Shown piece after piece: positions 35,557 to 48,310 of a stretch of DNA of 64,000 nt. The position numbers and the translations under genes were made by a program. The notes under the pieces were generated by a model. That model was not told the origin of the DNA, searched no databases, and saw nothing but the letters and a program-made list of their open reading frames with translations. How positions within the stretch are numbered: the first letter of the stretch is position 1; the number at the start of each line of letters is the position of its first letter. The DNA is from Tetrahymena thermophila SB210. Taxonomy: Eukaryota; Ciliophora; Oligohymenophorea; Hymenostomatida; Tetrahymenidae. The stretch is taken from assembly GCF_000189635.1 (NCBI RefSeq), contig NW_002476212.1:1-64000 (forward strand), read 5' to 3'.

Positions 35557-38500
35557 ATGGGATTTTTTAATAAATTATTTAGCTGCCTTTCAGCTGGGAA
35601 ATAAAAGGAAGTAAAAAATTAGCGATTTCTTTCAATAAATTTGTTTGCCAAAAATATTTTTCAAAGAGATAGATTCATATTAATTAATAAATAAATAAAT
35701 AAATATTTATTAGGGGCATAAAGGAATGAAACATTAGCATAGTCAGGCTGAGCAAAATAGAATGCAAATGCTGCAAAATCAATAAAATTTACAAATTCCT
35801 CCATTAGAAAATATCTAAGGGAGTAATGAGGAAAGAAAAAATGAAATTATCCTCAAAGGACTTAGCAAATAAACACAGTATTTATTTAATTTTTTAATTA
35901 GTTGTTATTTTATCATCAAACAAGTGAATAAAGAATCTATAATTTGTTATTATCTTTAATTCTTCTCTTTTGATTATTGATTTCTTCTAAGCGAATATAT
36001 ATAATACAATACATATGCGCTTTTTGATTTTTTAGTGGTAATATTAATAATAACATTTAATCAATACTTCACTTGCTTGTTTAATAAAACGCGAAAATAG
36101 CAAAATTTATGGGTATCTATCTACATAAATTATGTAAATGCCCAGTGTATTTAGGAATTTTATGCAATTAAAACTGAACTTCGGTCAAAACATATTTTTT
36201 TTTATTATTATTTAAACAGAGAGGTTCACATAAAGTCAAATGAACTTAACAATACTAATTCTGGCGAGAGTGAAAAAGCTAAAAAATCATCAAATTCATA
36301 GCTATAGTCTCATTCAAAGTATAGAATATTTACTTGTCATTGAAATTTGAAAATGAATGATAATAAAGCATTAATAAAAGATAAAAATATAATTTTAGCA
36401 GCTCTTTAAATTTTAAAGGATTACTAAACATTTTAATTATTATACATTAAGTAAAGGAAATAACACTTTTATATTGTAAATTAAGAATATAGGATAATTA
36501 TATTGACAATTCGGTCAACGCTGCTGATGGCGATGATAAAAACAATCGAAATGGAAATTTAAATCAAAGTAATTATTCTAAAAAGAATCCAAGCTTTAGT
36601 CAATAGAATAGCTCATAAGTTAAAAAAAAGAATGGGCAAAGTAGTAATTAAGGCTAAGTTAGTATGAACTTAGAAGCGCAAAACATATCAAAAGTGTCTT
36701 AAAAAGAAGAAAACTAAGAAACCAATTTTAACAATAATCCTGGTAGTAAAAATAATACTGAATCTATTTCAACTTCATAATCTCAAATAAGAAATAAAAA
36801 TTACAAATAATCAAATCATATAGATAACACTTCTCTTGATTCCACAAAAGTCTCTCTAAATGGTGTAATCATATTAAAACAATATATTTTTTTAATTATT
36901 TAAAAAATACCTATCATATATTTTTATCACTCAGTAAATCAATCCTACGACAACCTTAAATAGAAACTCCACTAAAAAAAAACAATCTAGTTTTAAATTT
37001 TAATTCTAGAATTATAAAAAGCTTTATTTTACAATTATTTGTTTAGAATTCGATAAAAAAGAATTTGAAAATTTCAAATGAAAAATTTTTAAATTAATGT
37101 ATTTAATAATAATATAAAATTCTTTTTAATTCAATGTAATCAATATTTGAACTATATTCTTTCAAAGAAGATATTTTAAAAAAAATATTTTTTATATAAA
37201 AAAGAGCACTGTGACAAATAAAGATGATATTTCAAATTCCTAAGAAGAATACGCTATGATTGATAATAAAATAAAATGGATTAAATCTTTAGACATAAAA
37301 AAAAGGTAATTTCAAGGAAGCTATTTCTTTTAAAAATAACTGAACAATATTTCGAAATTATTTTATTAGACTGCTTAAATAAGCTTAAATAAAAAAAATG
37401 GAAGAATATTAATAGACATTAAAGTTATCTTTCAAATATCTTTAAACTAATAAATTGATATTATGAATTAAATTAAAATATTAATTAAAAACGTGATTTT
37501 ATGAATCTAAATTTAATAACTTATTTTAATTTTAATTAATGGTTTATTTTTATAAAAATAGAGCCGAAGAGGAAGAAAAAATAATATCATATTTCATATA
37601 AAATACCACTTGTTTATCATAAAATGTTCTTAGCTTTTAGTGGGCAAACGAATTTTCAGAAAATATTAAGAAAAAAATAATCTTAGGAAATCCAATAAAT
37701 AATTAAATGTTGGTAGATGCAAATGGAAATCTTAAAGAAGGACTTTAATTAAATTAAGATTATATGCTTGTAAGTGATTAAGTATGGTATTTTCTTTATT
37801 AATTGTACGGCGGAGGTCCTCATATAATACATGATAATGATCCTTCTAAGTTGAAAAAGCTGTTATTTAGACCTTATAGATTAGAAAATAATTCAAATTA
37901 TTGCTACATGAATGCATGTAAAAATTATTGCTTTTAAATCTACAATATCTTTAAAAAAATTATAAATAAAAGGTTTGTAAAGCATTTTATCAATTGGAGA
38001 GTTAAATACTTACTTTTTTGACAAGATGTACTTAGAATATAAAGACCAAATCACAAAAAAGGTAAAGCAAAATATCTCATTTTAAGTATTTTCAATTATT
38101 TACTCAAATCATTTTAATTAAAAGCCACATAAATTTACAATTGCATACTCTGATCTTTTGACGAGATTTTAAAAATCAAATTCCAATCAAATAATTAGCC
38201 CTAGTTTATTTAAAAAATACTCGTAATAGAATTTTGATCCTAATGAGCAGCATGATGCTTAAGAATATTTAAGATTTGTTTTGGGTGAGATATAAGACGA
38301 GTTAAATTTCCCTTTACCAAATAAAAGACCAGCAGAATTCAAAGATTCATAATAAGCATCTAAATTTTACTTTAAATATCATACAAGTATCGTAGATAGA
38401 CTCTTTTGTGGGCAGCTTATATCTAAAGTTTAGTGTTAAAAGTGTAAATATATTTCTAGTACATTTGATCCATTCTTAGATTTGAGTCTTCCTATAGAGT

Positions 38501-39058
38501 CTAAGAGCCTAAAAGACTTAAATAGTTGCATGGATCTTTTCTTTAAGCCTGAAGAAATTGATGGCGAATATAAATGTGAGAAGTGCACAAAAACATCTAG
38601 AGCAATTAAATCTTGTCAACTAGGAAACATACCTAAATATTTAGTCATTCATTTGAAAAGATTTAAAATGTTCCCTTATAAAACAAAAATTAAATAATAA
38701 ATAAGCTATCCCTCAACTCTAGATATTTCCAAGTAAAATTTCAAAAAATAAATAAAATTTCTTTTATTAATTAATCATTTTTTAAATTAGATATTATGCA
38801 AATAGTGGAAATGAAAGCACCAAATATTCATTGAATGGTGTCATCATTCATTAAGGAAGCGCAGATATAGGCCATTACGTATCTTTTAATAAGAGAAATG
38901 ATAATAAGGTAAAAAGAAAATTTATTAATGTCAAATAAAAAATATTTTTCTTTAATATTTAATAGTGGTTTTATTGCGATGACGAAAGCATTTAAGAATG
39001 CAGTAATAAAGACGCTTTAGATTAAGAAGCTTACTTGCTTTTTTATGAAAAAATTTGA
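35557..39058 (+). CDS. DUSP-USP ubiquitin-specific protease (USP4/11/15-like)
   Basis: A many-exon gene with stop at 39056-39058. The N-terminus MGFFNKLFSCLS could be lipidated (Gly2, Cys10; inference). A long Asn/Ser/Gln-rich disordered region follows. A DUSP domain is indicated by DYMLVSDQVWYFLYQLYGGG. The peptidase C19 domain begins with LENNSNYCYMNA spliced to CLQSILSIGE; the catalytic Cys codon is 37902-37904. Two CxxC pairs (CQKCKY and CEKCTK) form the usual zinc ribbon. IPKYLVIHLKRF is the conserved fingers-to-palm strand. The His box is IGHYVSFNKR (His codon 38873-38875), followed by WFYCDDESIQE and AYLLFYEKI at the C-terminus. It should remove ubiquitin from proteins. The Cys box has Tyr where Thr is usual before the Cys and Asn-Ser-Asn in place of Leu-Gly-Asn. 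Confidence 0.88.
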
Positions 39059-40783
39059 ATTGATAAATATTTATGAAAGGAAGTAAAACCTAAACTTAAA
39101 ATATAAAGAAATAAATAACATGATTTTTGTTTTGTCAGCTAAGTGACTTGAAAAGCTAACTAATTAATCCTCAAGCATTTCGAGTTTTTCCATAATATTT
39201 TAGCTATCAAAAATAAAATTTATTGAAAAAAAAAAACATAAAAAAATATAAAAATCTAATAAATAAATAAATAAATTAAATTAAAAAGGAAGTAACTCTC
39301 TACTACTAAATATATAAAAACTTATTACTTACGTAGTAAGTTCATGATTATAACAGAAAATCAGATATCTTTCATATATATTTCAGCCCTTTCTTACATT
39401 AAAATATATTCATTTTCCAAAAATCTAATAAAAAGAGTAAAATTTATCAAACTACACCTCAAGAAAAACACCACTCACCCTTCCTTAAAATAAATATATA
39501 GATTGATTGATTGATTGATTTGGGTGTATTAGAAATACTAAAATATAAAAGATAAATAACATTTTAATCAAGTCTCTCTCATTCTCTTAATTGATCAGTA
39601 ACTACTTACGTTCGTATTCTAATATTTTTAATGACATTATTCTACTTAATCAAATAAATCATCTATCTTATAATATAAAAGACAATAATATTAGAATAAG
39701 TTTTTTCAATTATTTTAATTACTATTTAAAGTATATTTTGTTGTTTTGTTTATCTTGTTAGGTTTATAAAATTATTCTTTGTTTCTTTAAAAGCCTTTTA
39801 AAGATAATTAAATTTCTTCTTAAATAATAAAATATAAGAAACTAAGGATATTTAAAATAATTATTTAGCTATTTGAAACTAGCTAATACAACATTTTTAT
39901 ATATCAAAATATATTTTTTAATTTAATAAATTGCTAATAAGCATAATCAAATACCTTTTCTATTTTTATTTGATTCATATTTTAATTCAAAAAGCCTTAA
40001 AAATAAAAAAAATGTTATGAAAAATAATTTATTAAATTGTTTAAAAGTAAATTAAAAAATTAAACAATAAAATAATTTATTTATCCTGCTTATAGAAAAA
40101 ATAAAAATTGAATTTTTTTCAGATTTTATCCAGTTTTAGAAAATAAATTATCATCAAAAAACTATTTTTTTAATTGTTTTGATAAATTATTTTTGTATGA
40201 AATTACTAATAAAATTTCCATTTTTCAAAACTGGTTTTGAATAATAAATGTTTAATTTAGAAAAATTTTTGAAAAAAAACTTAAATGGCTGGTAATTAAT
40301 TTGCTAGCTCTACCTAAATTAATGTTTTTGATTTTTTAATTATTGATATCACTATGGAAAAATCAAATATCCAATAAATTTTCTAGATGTTAAATTGTAT
40401 ACAATAATCCTTCAAAAATAAAATAATTTTAAAGTAACAATTTAACAAATTTTGATTTTAGAATTTCTAGAAAATGTAAAAATAAATTTCGTTAATAAAA
40501 AATTTCTTCTACTAAGTAAAAAAATTTGGTAGATGTGCTTATTCAAAGAATTATAAAAGGCTAAATGTGAATAGATATTTTAGAATGTATTGGAAAAATC
40601 TAATATTAGATATAAAATAAAATACAATTTAATAATTCTGTACATGAATTAATGCATAAATTATTAATTAATAGCTAATCAAAATACAGAATTAATAAGT
40701 ACATTAAATATTAAAAAAAATTAAATCAATTAATTATATAGTCCAAAGCCATAGACAAGCAATAATTATTTCAAATAGCAAAT
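39059..40783. other. Intergenic region
   Basis: About 1.7 kb of AT-rich DNA with an ATTG tetranucleotide tract near 39499-39520. A 56-codon frame from 40285 (MAGNQFASS...) exists but has no distinguishing feature, so it is not called. Confidence 0.5.
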
Positions 40784-43700
40784 ATGTTTAGCAATTTTCG
40801 TGTTGGATTTTGGAGACAAACTATGATCCATACTTCCAAAAATAATAAGATTAATATAAGATGCACTTTAAGTAGGTTAGCTTAATTAAATTTTAATTAA
40901 GTTAGATTCCATTTTAGTGCTTAGCCTTAAACATTAGAAAAGATTAATAACTATGAAAGCATCTTTACAGCTATAAATTCCTCTGAAAGCATTAATGATG
41001 TCTTGAAGATTTACAGAGAAAATGAGGATATTTATAAATCTGAACATTTATCTTCTACTGCTCGCTCTTTCGCAAGGATATTTAAATAGAATATGTCAAA
41101 AACCGATTTTGAGGCTCTCAAAGATCCTCTATATTAATAGTTAACTGGAAAAATAGCAAACAATTTATAGAGTTTTAATGAAGTTGGTAATTAATCATTT
41201 ATTTATTATAAACAATCTATTTTTTAAATCTCAAATGATTTCTCTAGCTTATTTAAAATGCATGTAAATAAAATATAAAATATTTTAATAGAAAAATTAA
41301 ATCAAAAATAAACATTTTTGGTTTTTTTAAATTGATATGATTGGTTGTAATTATTTAATATTATTTTTATTTAAAAGAGCTACTTGATTTAATATTTTGG
41401 ATGAGAAAATCCAAACACTTAAAGTTTCCATTATACAATATGGAAACTAAGATAGCTGATTGTATAGATAGAGTAGTAGAGTATGTTAAAAAGGATTCGT
41501 ATAACATAAAATAATTAGCAACTGTTCACTTTGATGTTTCTCATATTGGTAGAAATTGTGAAGAAATTTGCTAGCAGTTAATTTAAGAAATAAAAAAAGA
41601 TTCTTCTAAATTGACTCCTTTCATAGTCATGAATCTTATGTAAAGTATATCATTGAAACAAGGATTTAATTCTGGAAGAGAACTTATTTTAATTGATTTG
41701 CTTACTAAGTTCTTGCCAAACATTTACGAATAACTTGACCTTCAATAGAAAAGTCTGATATTTAAATGCATAGCTTATATCGAGCCTTAAATTACCCCTC
41801 CTAAATACAAGGTAATTTCATTTTATATCTGATGCTTTATTTAAACTTTGTTTATTAATTTTTTAAATTAATTATTTTATTGTTATTCTAATTTCATTTA
41901 TAAAAAAAGATTCCTCAAGTGTTATATGATTTAAGAGTTGACTTAAAAGAAAAGTTGGATTCTTTAAATGAATCAAATGTTTTAAATATTTTGCAAGGAT
42001 ATTAGTATCTGATTTATTCTTCCTTCCCTTAGGATTTGTTAGAAGAAATCAAGGATATGATTATAGTAACTGTAAAGCACCATCCAAATAATATGAAATC
42101 AGTTTATTTATTAGATTATATAGAGCTTATAACTTAATTCAATAAAAAAAAGAAAACCGATGTAGCTAAAATGAATATTTTAATAAAGGAATTGACAAAA
42201 AGAATTTCTGAAAAAGATGAACAATTATTGAATTATAGGATTGATAAAATTATTAATTATTGTGATAAATACATAAGAGCCAATAGTTCTATTATTGTAG
42301 AGCTTTGCAAATAGTATGAAAGCTAAATTAAAAACCATTTTAATATATCATTAATTGAATTAGCTTCAAAGAAAGTTCCTTTAGAGGTAATTATTTTGTT
42401 ATCAAATTTATAATTTTAAAAATAATTTTTATTATAGAGTTTCGATAGCCTTTTAGAGTCCTTCTTTGGCAATAAAAATTCTTAAGAAAAATTAGAAATA
42501 GTTAGTAAGCTTTCAAAGCCTATTTAAATACGTCTTTGCCTTTCTCTTTATCATCACAGAGATCGTCATTTTGACCTCTTTAACGAGCTTCAAAAATAAT
42601 TTGAAGAATACATCGAAAAGGATCCTTTAGCTGTCATTGTTTCTTTAAAATCTTCAATTATTTTTAACCAATTCAAAAAAGATCTAATGACTAAATCTGT
42701 CTAAAATTATGTTAATACTCGCTAAAACGATTCAGATGGCTAAATCTGCAAAGCTATGATATGTTCTTCAGAATACAAAGAAGTTAGAAAAATTTGGACT
42801 AGTTAGTTTTTAAAGAATAAACAACTTGAATCTTAATTCGTTCATAAGGTGATTAAATTATCAAATATTAAAATATTTATCAAATATAAAGATTTTAAAA
42901 TAAGTTATTAAAAAATAGCAAGCAAAATTTCACAAAAATTATTTTATTTATTTTGAGAAATATTTTATAATATAAATTTTATTTTATTTTTCAAATAGTT
43001 TTTAGAAATGTTCTTTGCCTAAGACTAATATGACAACTAAGAAAAACTGTTTTTATTTATTTATGTGCTTTAATGTTCTAAAATCTTCCCTGCTAAGATG
43101 CTTATTAATTGCATAAAGGATAATACAAGATTTGTGCAAGATATTGTTAAATTTGACTCAATTTTCCGTAAGCTAATTTTTGAAATTCTCAAGAACTTGA
43201 AGCAACAACCTGATTCTATTCGTTTGATTAACATCTATCAAATATTATTGAGATTGGAAAGTTTGGGTTATCGCTCGGAGTCTTTCTATAAATTTATGGC
43301 ATAGGTTTTGGACATATGCTACAGTTCAAACAAAAAGAACGAGTTGAACTCCTATATTGGTTTTATTTATCAAATTAGATTACTTGATAGTAACAATTTA
43401 AAGGTTGAATATGCTAAAAGTTTGTTCGAAAACCAATATATTGTCGACATCAACCAAAAAGGAAAGCTTTTGAGTTTAATAGCAAAGCACGACACTCAAT
43501 ACTACAGCAATAACAGAGAATAATATGATATCTACTTTAAAAATCTACTTGCATCAATGAATTCAAACTAACCAGCCTAAGTAAGCTTTTTTTATTCATT
43601 TAAATTTATTTTAAATAAAATTTATGCAATTAAATAGATTTTAAATAGCATAGCTGCTATTTTAAGAATGCCCGCACACTACTTAAAATAAGATCATTAT

Positions 43701-45154
43701 TTCATTGTAAAATCGTTGAAGGAAAACATAAGCAGTGCCAACGATTCAGTATACACTAATTTATTTACATCAATACCTTTTACAGGAGGTTTGTACACAC
43801 CAATTATCTAAGAACTCATTGCATATTTCCCATAAATTTGCAAGCGTATGATATTCCCTGATATTAGAAGAATATTACAAAAGTAAATTATTCAATTATA
43901 GTTTATAAATATTTTTATTTCTAATTTTTTATTTATTTATTTATTTGTTATTAAAGAGTTGCAGAATTAAATATGAAAGACCAACAATTGTTAACATTGA
44001 TCCTACAAGAAATAGGAGGAAATTTCTTCACTATGTCTTGTGAAGACAGAATTTTCTGTGTAATTTCTTTCTGTAATTTAAGAATAAGATAAGATGACTT
44101 CATAGATAAAACACTCAGATTAATTATTGATAATATGGCTTCTTACAGGAGCTATTATTTGATGTTAACTGAGTCTTTATACAGAATTGGTTTCCACAGC
44201 GATACCTTAAATGAATTTTTGAAAAAAGCTCTTAAGTTCTGGAGATTCAGCAGCTCAGAATATATATCTACCTTGATGCTTTTATCTATTTCTAAAGATA
44301 GATAAGGCGAACTTCTTAATGATATTTCAGTTAAGTTATCCAATCCAAGCAATTACCTTGATTCGATGGCTATAAATTTCAACAATTAATATTTTATTTT
44401 AAGCTCACTCTACTACTCAATGTACCATTAATCTCACCCAGAAATTTTGAAATTTATTTCTAAGTGCTACGGTGATTAAAAATTGGCAAGTCCTACAAAA
44501 TTCATTTTTTACCATAACAAATATCCAACAGTAATCTATTACTTTATTTTTTTTTTTTTGTAAATTAAAATATTTTTTTCAAATATAGATATAAAAATAC
44601 CTTTAAGCAATGGGAATAGATTATATTACTTTAGCTTAAATTGATAAATATGAAGTACCATTATTTATTCCAGCAACGTAATAATTTTAGTTATCCAAAT
44701 AATATGAACTAATAAGCCTTAAAATTAAAAAAATAGAAAATAAATAGTCAAAGTGAATGCTTTAACAAACTTAAATTTTGATAGAAAAACTTTGGATGGT
44801 AAAAGTTAAACCGAATAGCTTATTTTAGAGGGTATACCAGATGTTGAAATTGTTGAAATTAGCATCCTTGAATTTTTGAGTTTAGGAAATGATTATCTAT
44901 AAAAAATAAATTACCTAATTAAATAAGGTATAAAGAGCAATAATATTGGTGTTTATGATTTCTCCAAATTATGTAAAAAAAAATAATATTCTATTTAGAT
45001 TTTAACAAAAATTAAATTTTAATTAAATTTAGAATCAAATACAAATGAAGAATAAGAAGAAATAAGCTAAAATGAATAAAGTGAAGTAGAAATTAATATT
45101 GCTATGGAGGAAGATATATTAAGCACAGCTGATTTAGAAGAATCAAAAAATTGA
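40784..45154 (+). CDS. Large helical-repeat protein with RAP-like C-terminus, possibly mitochondrial
   Basis: About ten exons and roughly 1,190 codons. The N-terminus MFSNFRVGFWRQTMIHTSKN is rich in Arg/Lys/Ser/Thr with no acids and looks like a mitochondrial targeting signal. The body is a long series of short amphipathic helices of about 35-40 residues, as in FASTK, OPR or HPR RNA-binding proteins. Near the end, two small introns (44677-44736 and about 44976-45031) join IPAT to KQIVKVNALTNLNFD and then LILEGIPDVEIVEISILEFL and DYLQKINYLIKQGI. That pattern (beta strand, LxxxGxxVxxIxxxEF, final helix) resembles a RAP domain. The tail is acidic. RAP proteins act in organelle RNA processing, rRNA in particular in alveolates. 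The RAP call is tentative; reading through without the 44677 intron would instead stop at 44756. Confidence 0.75.
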
Positions 45155-45931
45155 ATAAAATAATATTTATTTATACCAATTAATTTTAATATTAAAAATA
45201 AATTAATAAAGTATATCAGAGTATTCATTCTGATTTATTTATTGTTTATTTATAACATAATTTATTTATCAATATTTACTAAGAATCAACATTTTTATTT
45301 TAATTAATCAATTCTATAAAGCAATCAATACTTATTTATTTTTTCAATGATTTATAAATTTCTTATTTAATTATTTTGCATTGTGATGTTTAAAAATTAA
45401 ATATTTATTAGAATAATTTAAAAAATTTTTTTCATTTTTATTTTCAGAATAATTAGTATTTATTTTTATTGTTGTAAAGCTGGTATGATTAAATAAAAAA
45501 ATAAATTTATTAATTTCAAAAACATTCATACAAATAATCGCAAATCGTTGATTAAAATTAATTATTGATTAATTTTTATTTGATAATATTTTGGAGGTAA
45601 ATTCGAATTTTGAATTTTTCTAAAATAAACAAAGATTAGATATTTATCTTAAATTTACATAATATTAATTAAAAAAAAAAGATATTTTTCTTATTAACAA
45701 ATAATCAAATTAAAATTGAGAGAAAGACACAAAGACAGATCACAGAAATGAGAGAAAAGAGTAGTACTTGTTGTTGTTGTAGTTGTTGTTGCTGCTGCTA
45801 GTATTGAGAGAGGCTCAGAAAATGATCAAGAATTAACAGAACTGAAAAAACCAAATCCTTTAAAGGATTATAAATGACAAGATCAATAATAACCAAAATA
45901 ATAATTATGATGACTATAGTCTATGGATTGA
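45155..45931. other. Intergenic region with TTG/TGC tract
   Basis: AT-rich DNA. Around 45768-45800 a TTG/TTGC trinucleotide tract occurs. Read from an ATG at 45748 it encodes a short run of mostly Cys (frame closed within 20 codons). No gene is supported. Confidence 0.45.
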
Positions 45932-46678
45932 TTAATCAAAATTGAATTATCATTACTTAGACTTTAGTCTTAATGTTAGATAATCTTAATTCTTGACTAT
46001 TATAGCAATATTTTAATCATAGAATAAGAAGTTATCAACATTTTAGCCCCGTTTGGATATTTTTTAATTATAACTGCCAAGTTTTTAGTGGGAATAAATC
46101 ACAAGTTTTTAAAAACACATATATTAGGAATCCACTCCTCTTATATAGGATTTGCACATAGATGCATGTAAAAAGCTGATGATCTATTCTTATATAAAGA
46201 TCATAAGCACTTAATGGCAGCGGTTCGAAGTGAATTAAAATTTAGGTACAAGGACACATCGCTCAGAAGGACAAATAGCTCGCATCTAACTATCATTTTA
46301 AAAAATCCAAAGATCTCATTTTTAAAAAAGAAAATAAATTTAAAATTAAAAAATAAACAAAAATCAAATAATATGAAAAAATAAAATAAAAAACAAACAA
46401 ACAAATAAATAAATAAAAACAAAATAAAAAGCAAATAGATAAATAAATAAATAAAATTAACAAATAAAATAAAAAATAAAATTAAGATAGAATATCCACA
46501 AAATAAAAAAATAAATTACAAGAAAATAAATAAATAAAACAAACTATTATAAGCCTAATTAAATCTTCAGTTATAAAATAATTTTTAAATTGATAAAATA
46601 TATTTATTATAAATTAGAATAACAAACATTAATTATTGCTTTTTTTCATTTTTAACAGAAATAAATTATTTTTTATGA
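45932..46678 (+). other. Orphan open frame, possible exon or gene relic
   Basis: A frame without TGA for about 248 codons. Its first half has unusually balanced composition for this DNA, including LAPFGYFLIITAKFLVG, LGIHSSYIGFAHRCM and DHKHLMAAVRSELKFRYKD. The second half is A-rich, Lys/Asn low complexity where TGA is simply rare. There is no good ATG before the well-formed part, and a TATAG acceptor-like site sits at its start (46001-46005). It could be an exon of an unrecognised gene, or a decayed one. Confidence 0.25.
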
Positions 46679-47589
46679 ATTCTAAAGAACAATTTTGTTT
46701 TTATTATTTAAATAAATTTTAAATTTAAATATTGAAATTTGAATTATTTAATTTCATATTTTCTTAATAATTCAAATAAATTAGTTTCATATTTTTTTGT
46801 AAATAATTACATAAATTAAGACAGTTTTTAGAGAGCTTACTTATTTATTTTTAACAATCCTTTTTTTAATTTATATGGTCAAATAAAATATTATTTTAAT
46901 ACATAAAATTGTTAAACAGAAATTTATGAAAAAATTAATCCTAGTAAAAAGGTTAAATTTTTAATAATAATAAATAATTTACTTAAAAAGCCAATAAAAA
47001 TATAAATATTAGTAATATTTACGTATCTATCAATAATGTAATAGATAATTAACATAAATATTAAAATAAAAGGATTAAAAATATCTTGTAATATATTTTG
47101 AATTTATAAACTAAACATTTTTTTAATAATTAATTAAAATTTAATGTGCTTAAGTACTAATACATACATAAACATATTTTTTTACAATTTATATTATTTC
47201 TGTAAAAATTAATAAACTAAAAACATAATTAAGGAAGAATTTTTTTATGGCTTTTATAATAAGGTTTAATTTTGATAGTAAAGTTGAATATTTAAAAATT
47301 TGTTAATTTATATTTGATACTTAAAAAATCTACAAATAAACTTCCTCTAAGTACTTTTTAATCAGTTTTCCATTATAAATCTAAAAAATTTATTCAAGGC
47401 ACAAAAAAGAAATTTATTTTTTCTGCTATTTATTTTAAATTTTCAGTATAGTTTGTAATATTTTTTTTTTTAATTTTATAAAAATTATTTTGCTTTATTT
47501 TATTCGTTTAGCTAATAATATATGCTGGAAATTATCTTTTTTTAGTTAAAAATAAATGTTAACACTTAAAAATTTGATCAAATTTTAAA
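46679..47589. other. AT-rich spacer
   Basis: About 0.9 kb with no reading frame, repeat or RNA gene that I can support. Confidence 0.45.
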
Positions 47590-48310
47590 GATTTTATCAA
47601 AATAAATAATAAATCCAAGAAATATAAGTAGAAAAAATCAAATACAGTTTATCCTATTATTTAGCTTACCATAATTCTTACTAAATAAATAAAATTTTGA
47701 ATCTATTCTAAATAAAATGAATGGGATATCAAAATCTTCTCTCTTAATTCTCAGTTAATTTATATCAAGAAATTTGATAAAAAATCAGATTAGGAAAAAT
47801 GCTTATTTCTAAATAATAAATTTTTCATAAAAAAAAACCTAATATTTTGAATAAAAAAATTTTGAAGTAAATAAATCTTTAGACATATTAAAAAGAAATA
47901 TATTTAACTAAATTATACTAGAAGATTATTGGGTTTATTAAAATGGATTTTAATACATAAAATAAATAATAAATCAAGAAATATTTTAATTTTTAAATTA
48001 AAAAAAATCAAATACTATTATTTAATCTATTAATTTAACCTTAAGTATATTTCATACCAGATAAAAATTGATCAAAAATTAGATAAGGAAAATCTTATTT
48101 CTAAATAATATAAGAAAAAAATTAAATTTATGAATAGCCAGCCAAGCTTTAAAAGATTGTATCTTTGTTTATTTTATTAATAAAAAAGTAAATCTTTAGA
48201 AATATAAAGAAATAAATATATTTAATTAATTAAATTAAAAATACCATAAGATTAGTGGATTTATTTATTTATTAAAATGGATATTAATACTTAAAATAAA
48301 TAATAGGAAG
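47590..48310. repeat. Imperfect tandem duplication of about 0.33 kb spanning the TMEM43-like promoter and start
   Basis: Two diverged copies lie head to tail (about 47590-47985 and 47986-48310). Shared landmarks in the same order are AAATCAAATAC, a stretch ending CTTATTTCTAAATAAT, GTAAAT(AA)ATCTTTAGA, AAAGAAATATATTTAA and TTAAAATGGATxTTAATAC. The last landmark contains the real start codon at 48277 in copy two and a matching ATG at 47943 in copy one. After that point copy one loses the gene. Confidence 0.75.

Noticed and set aside
40285-40455. Small frame starting MAGNQFASS upstream of the RAP-like gene
   Set aside because: 56 residues of AT-driven composition with no homology, signal peptide or splice link to the next gene.
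44754-44756. TGA as the end of the helical-repeat gene
   Set aside because: A typical 60-nt intron at 44677-44736 restores a protein-like frame that continues to 45154 with RAP-like sequence. The alternative is kept as a caveat.
45748-45810. Poly-Cys frame in the TTG/TGC tract
   Set aside because: It closes at TGA within 20 codons and no splice to a longer frame is convincing; best seen as a trinucleotide repeat.
46201-46240. GGTTCGAAG sequence resembling a tRNA B-box
   Set aside because: No matching A-box, acceptor stem or T-stem can be folded around it on either strand.
46201-46434. Minus-strand Phe/Leu-rich frame
   Set aside because: Antisense of an A-rich low-complexity tract; composition is explained by the poly-A bias.
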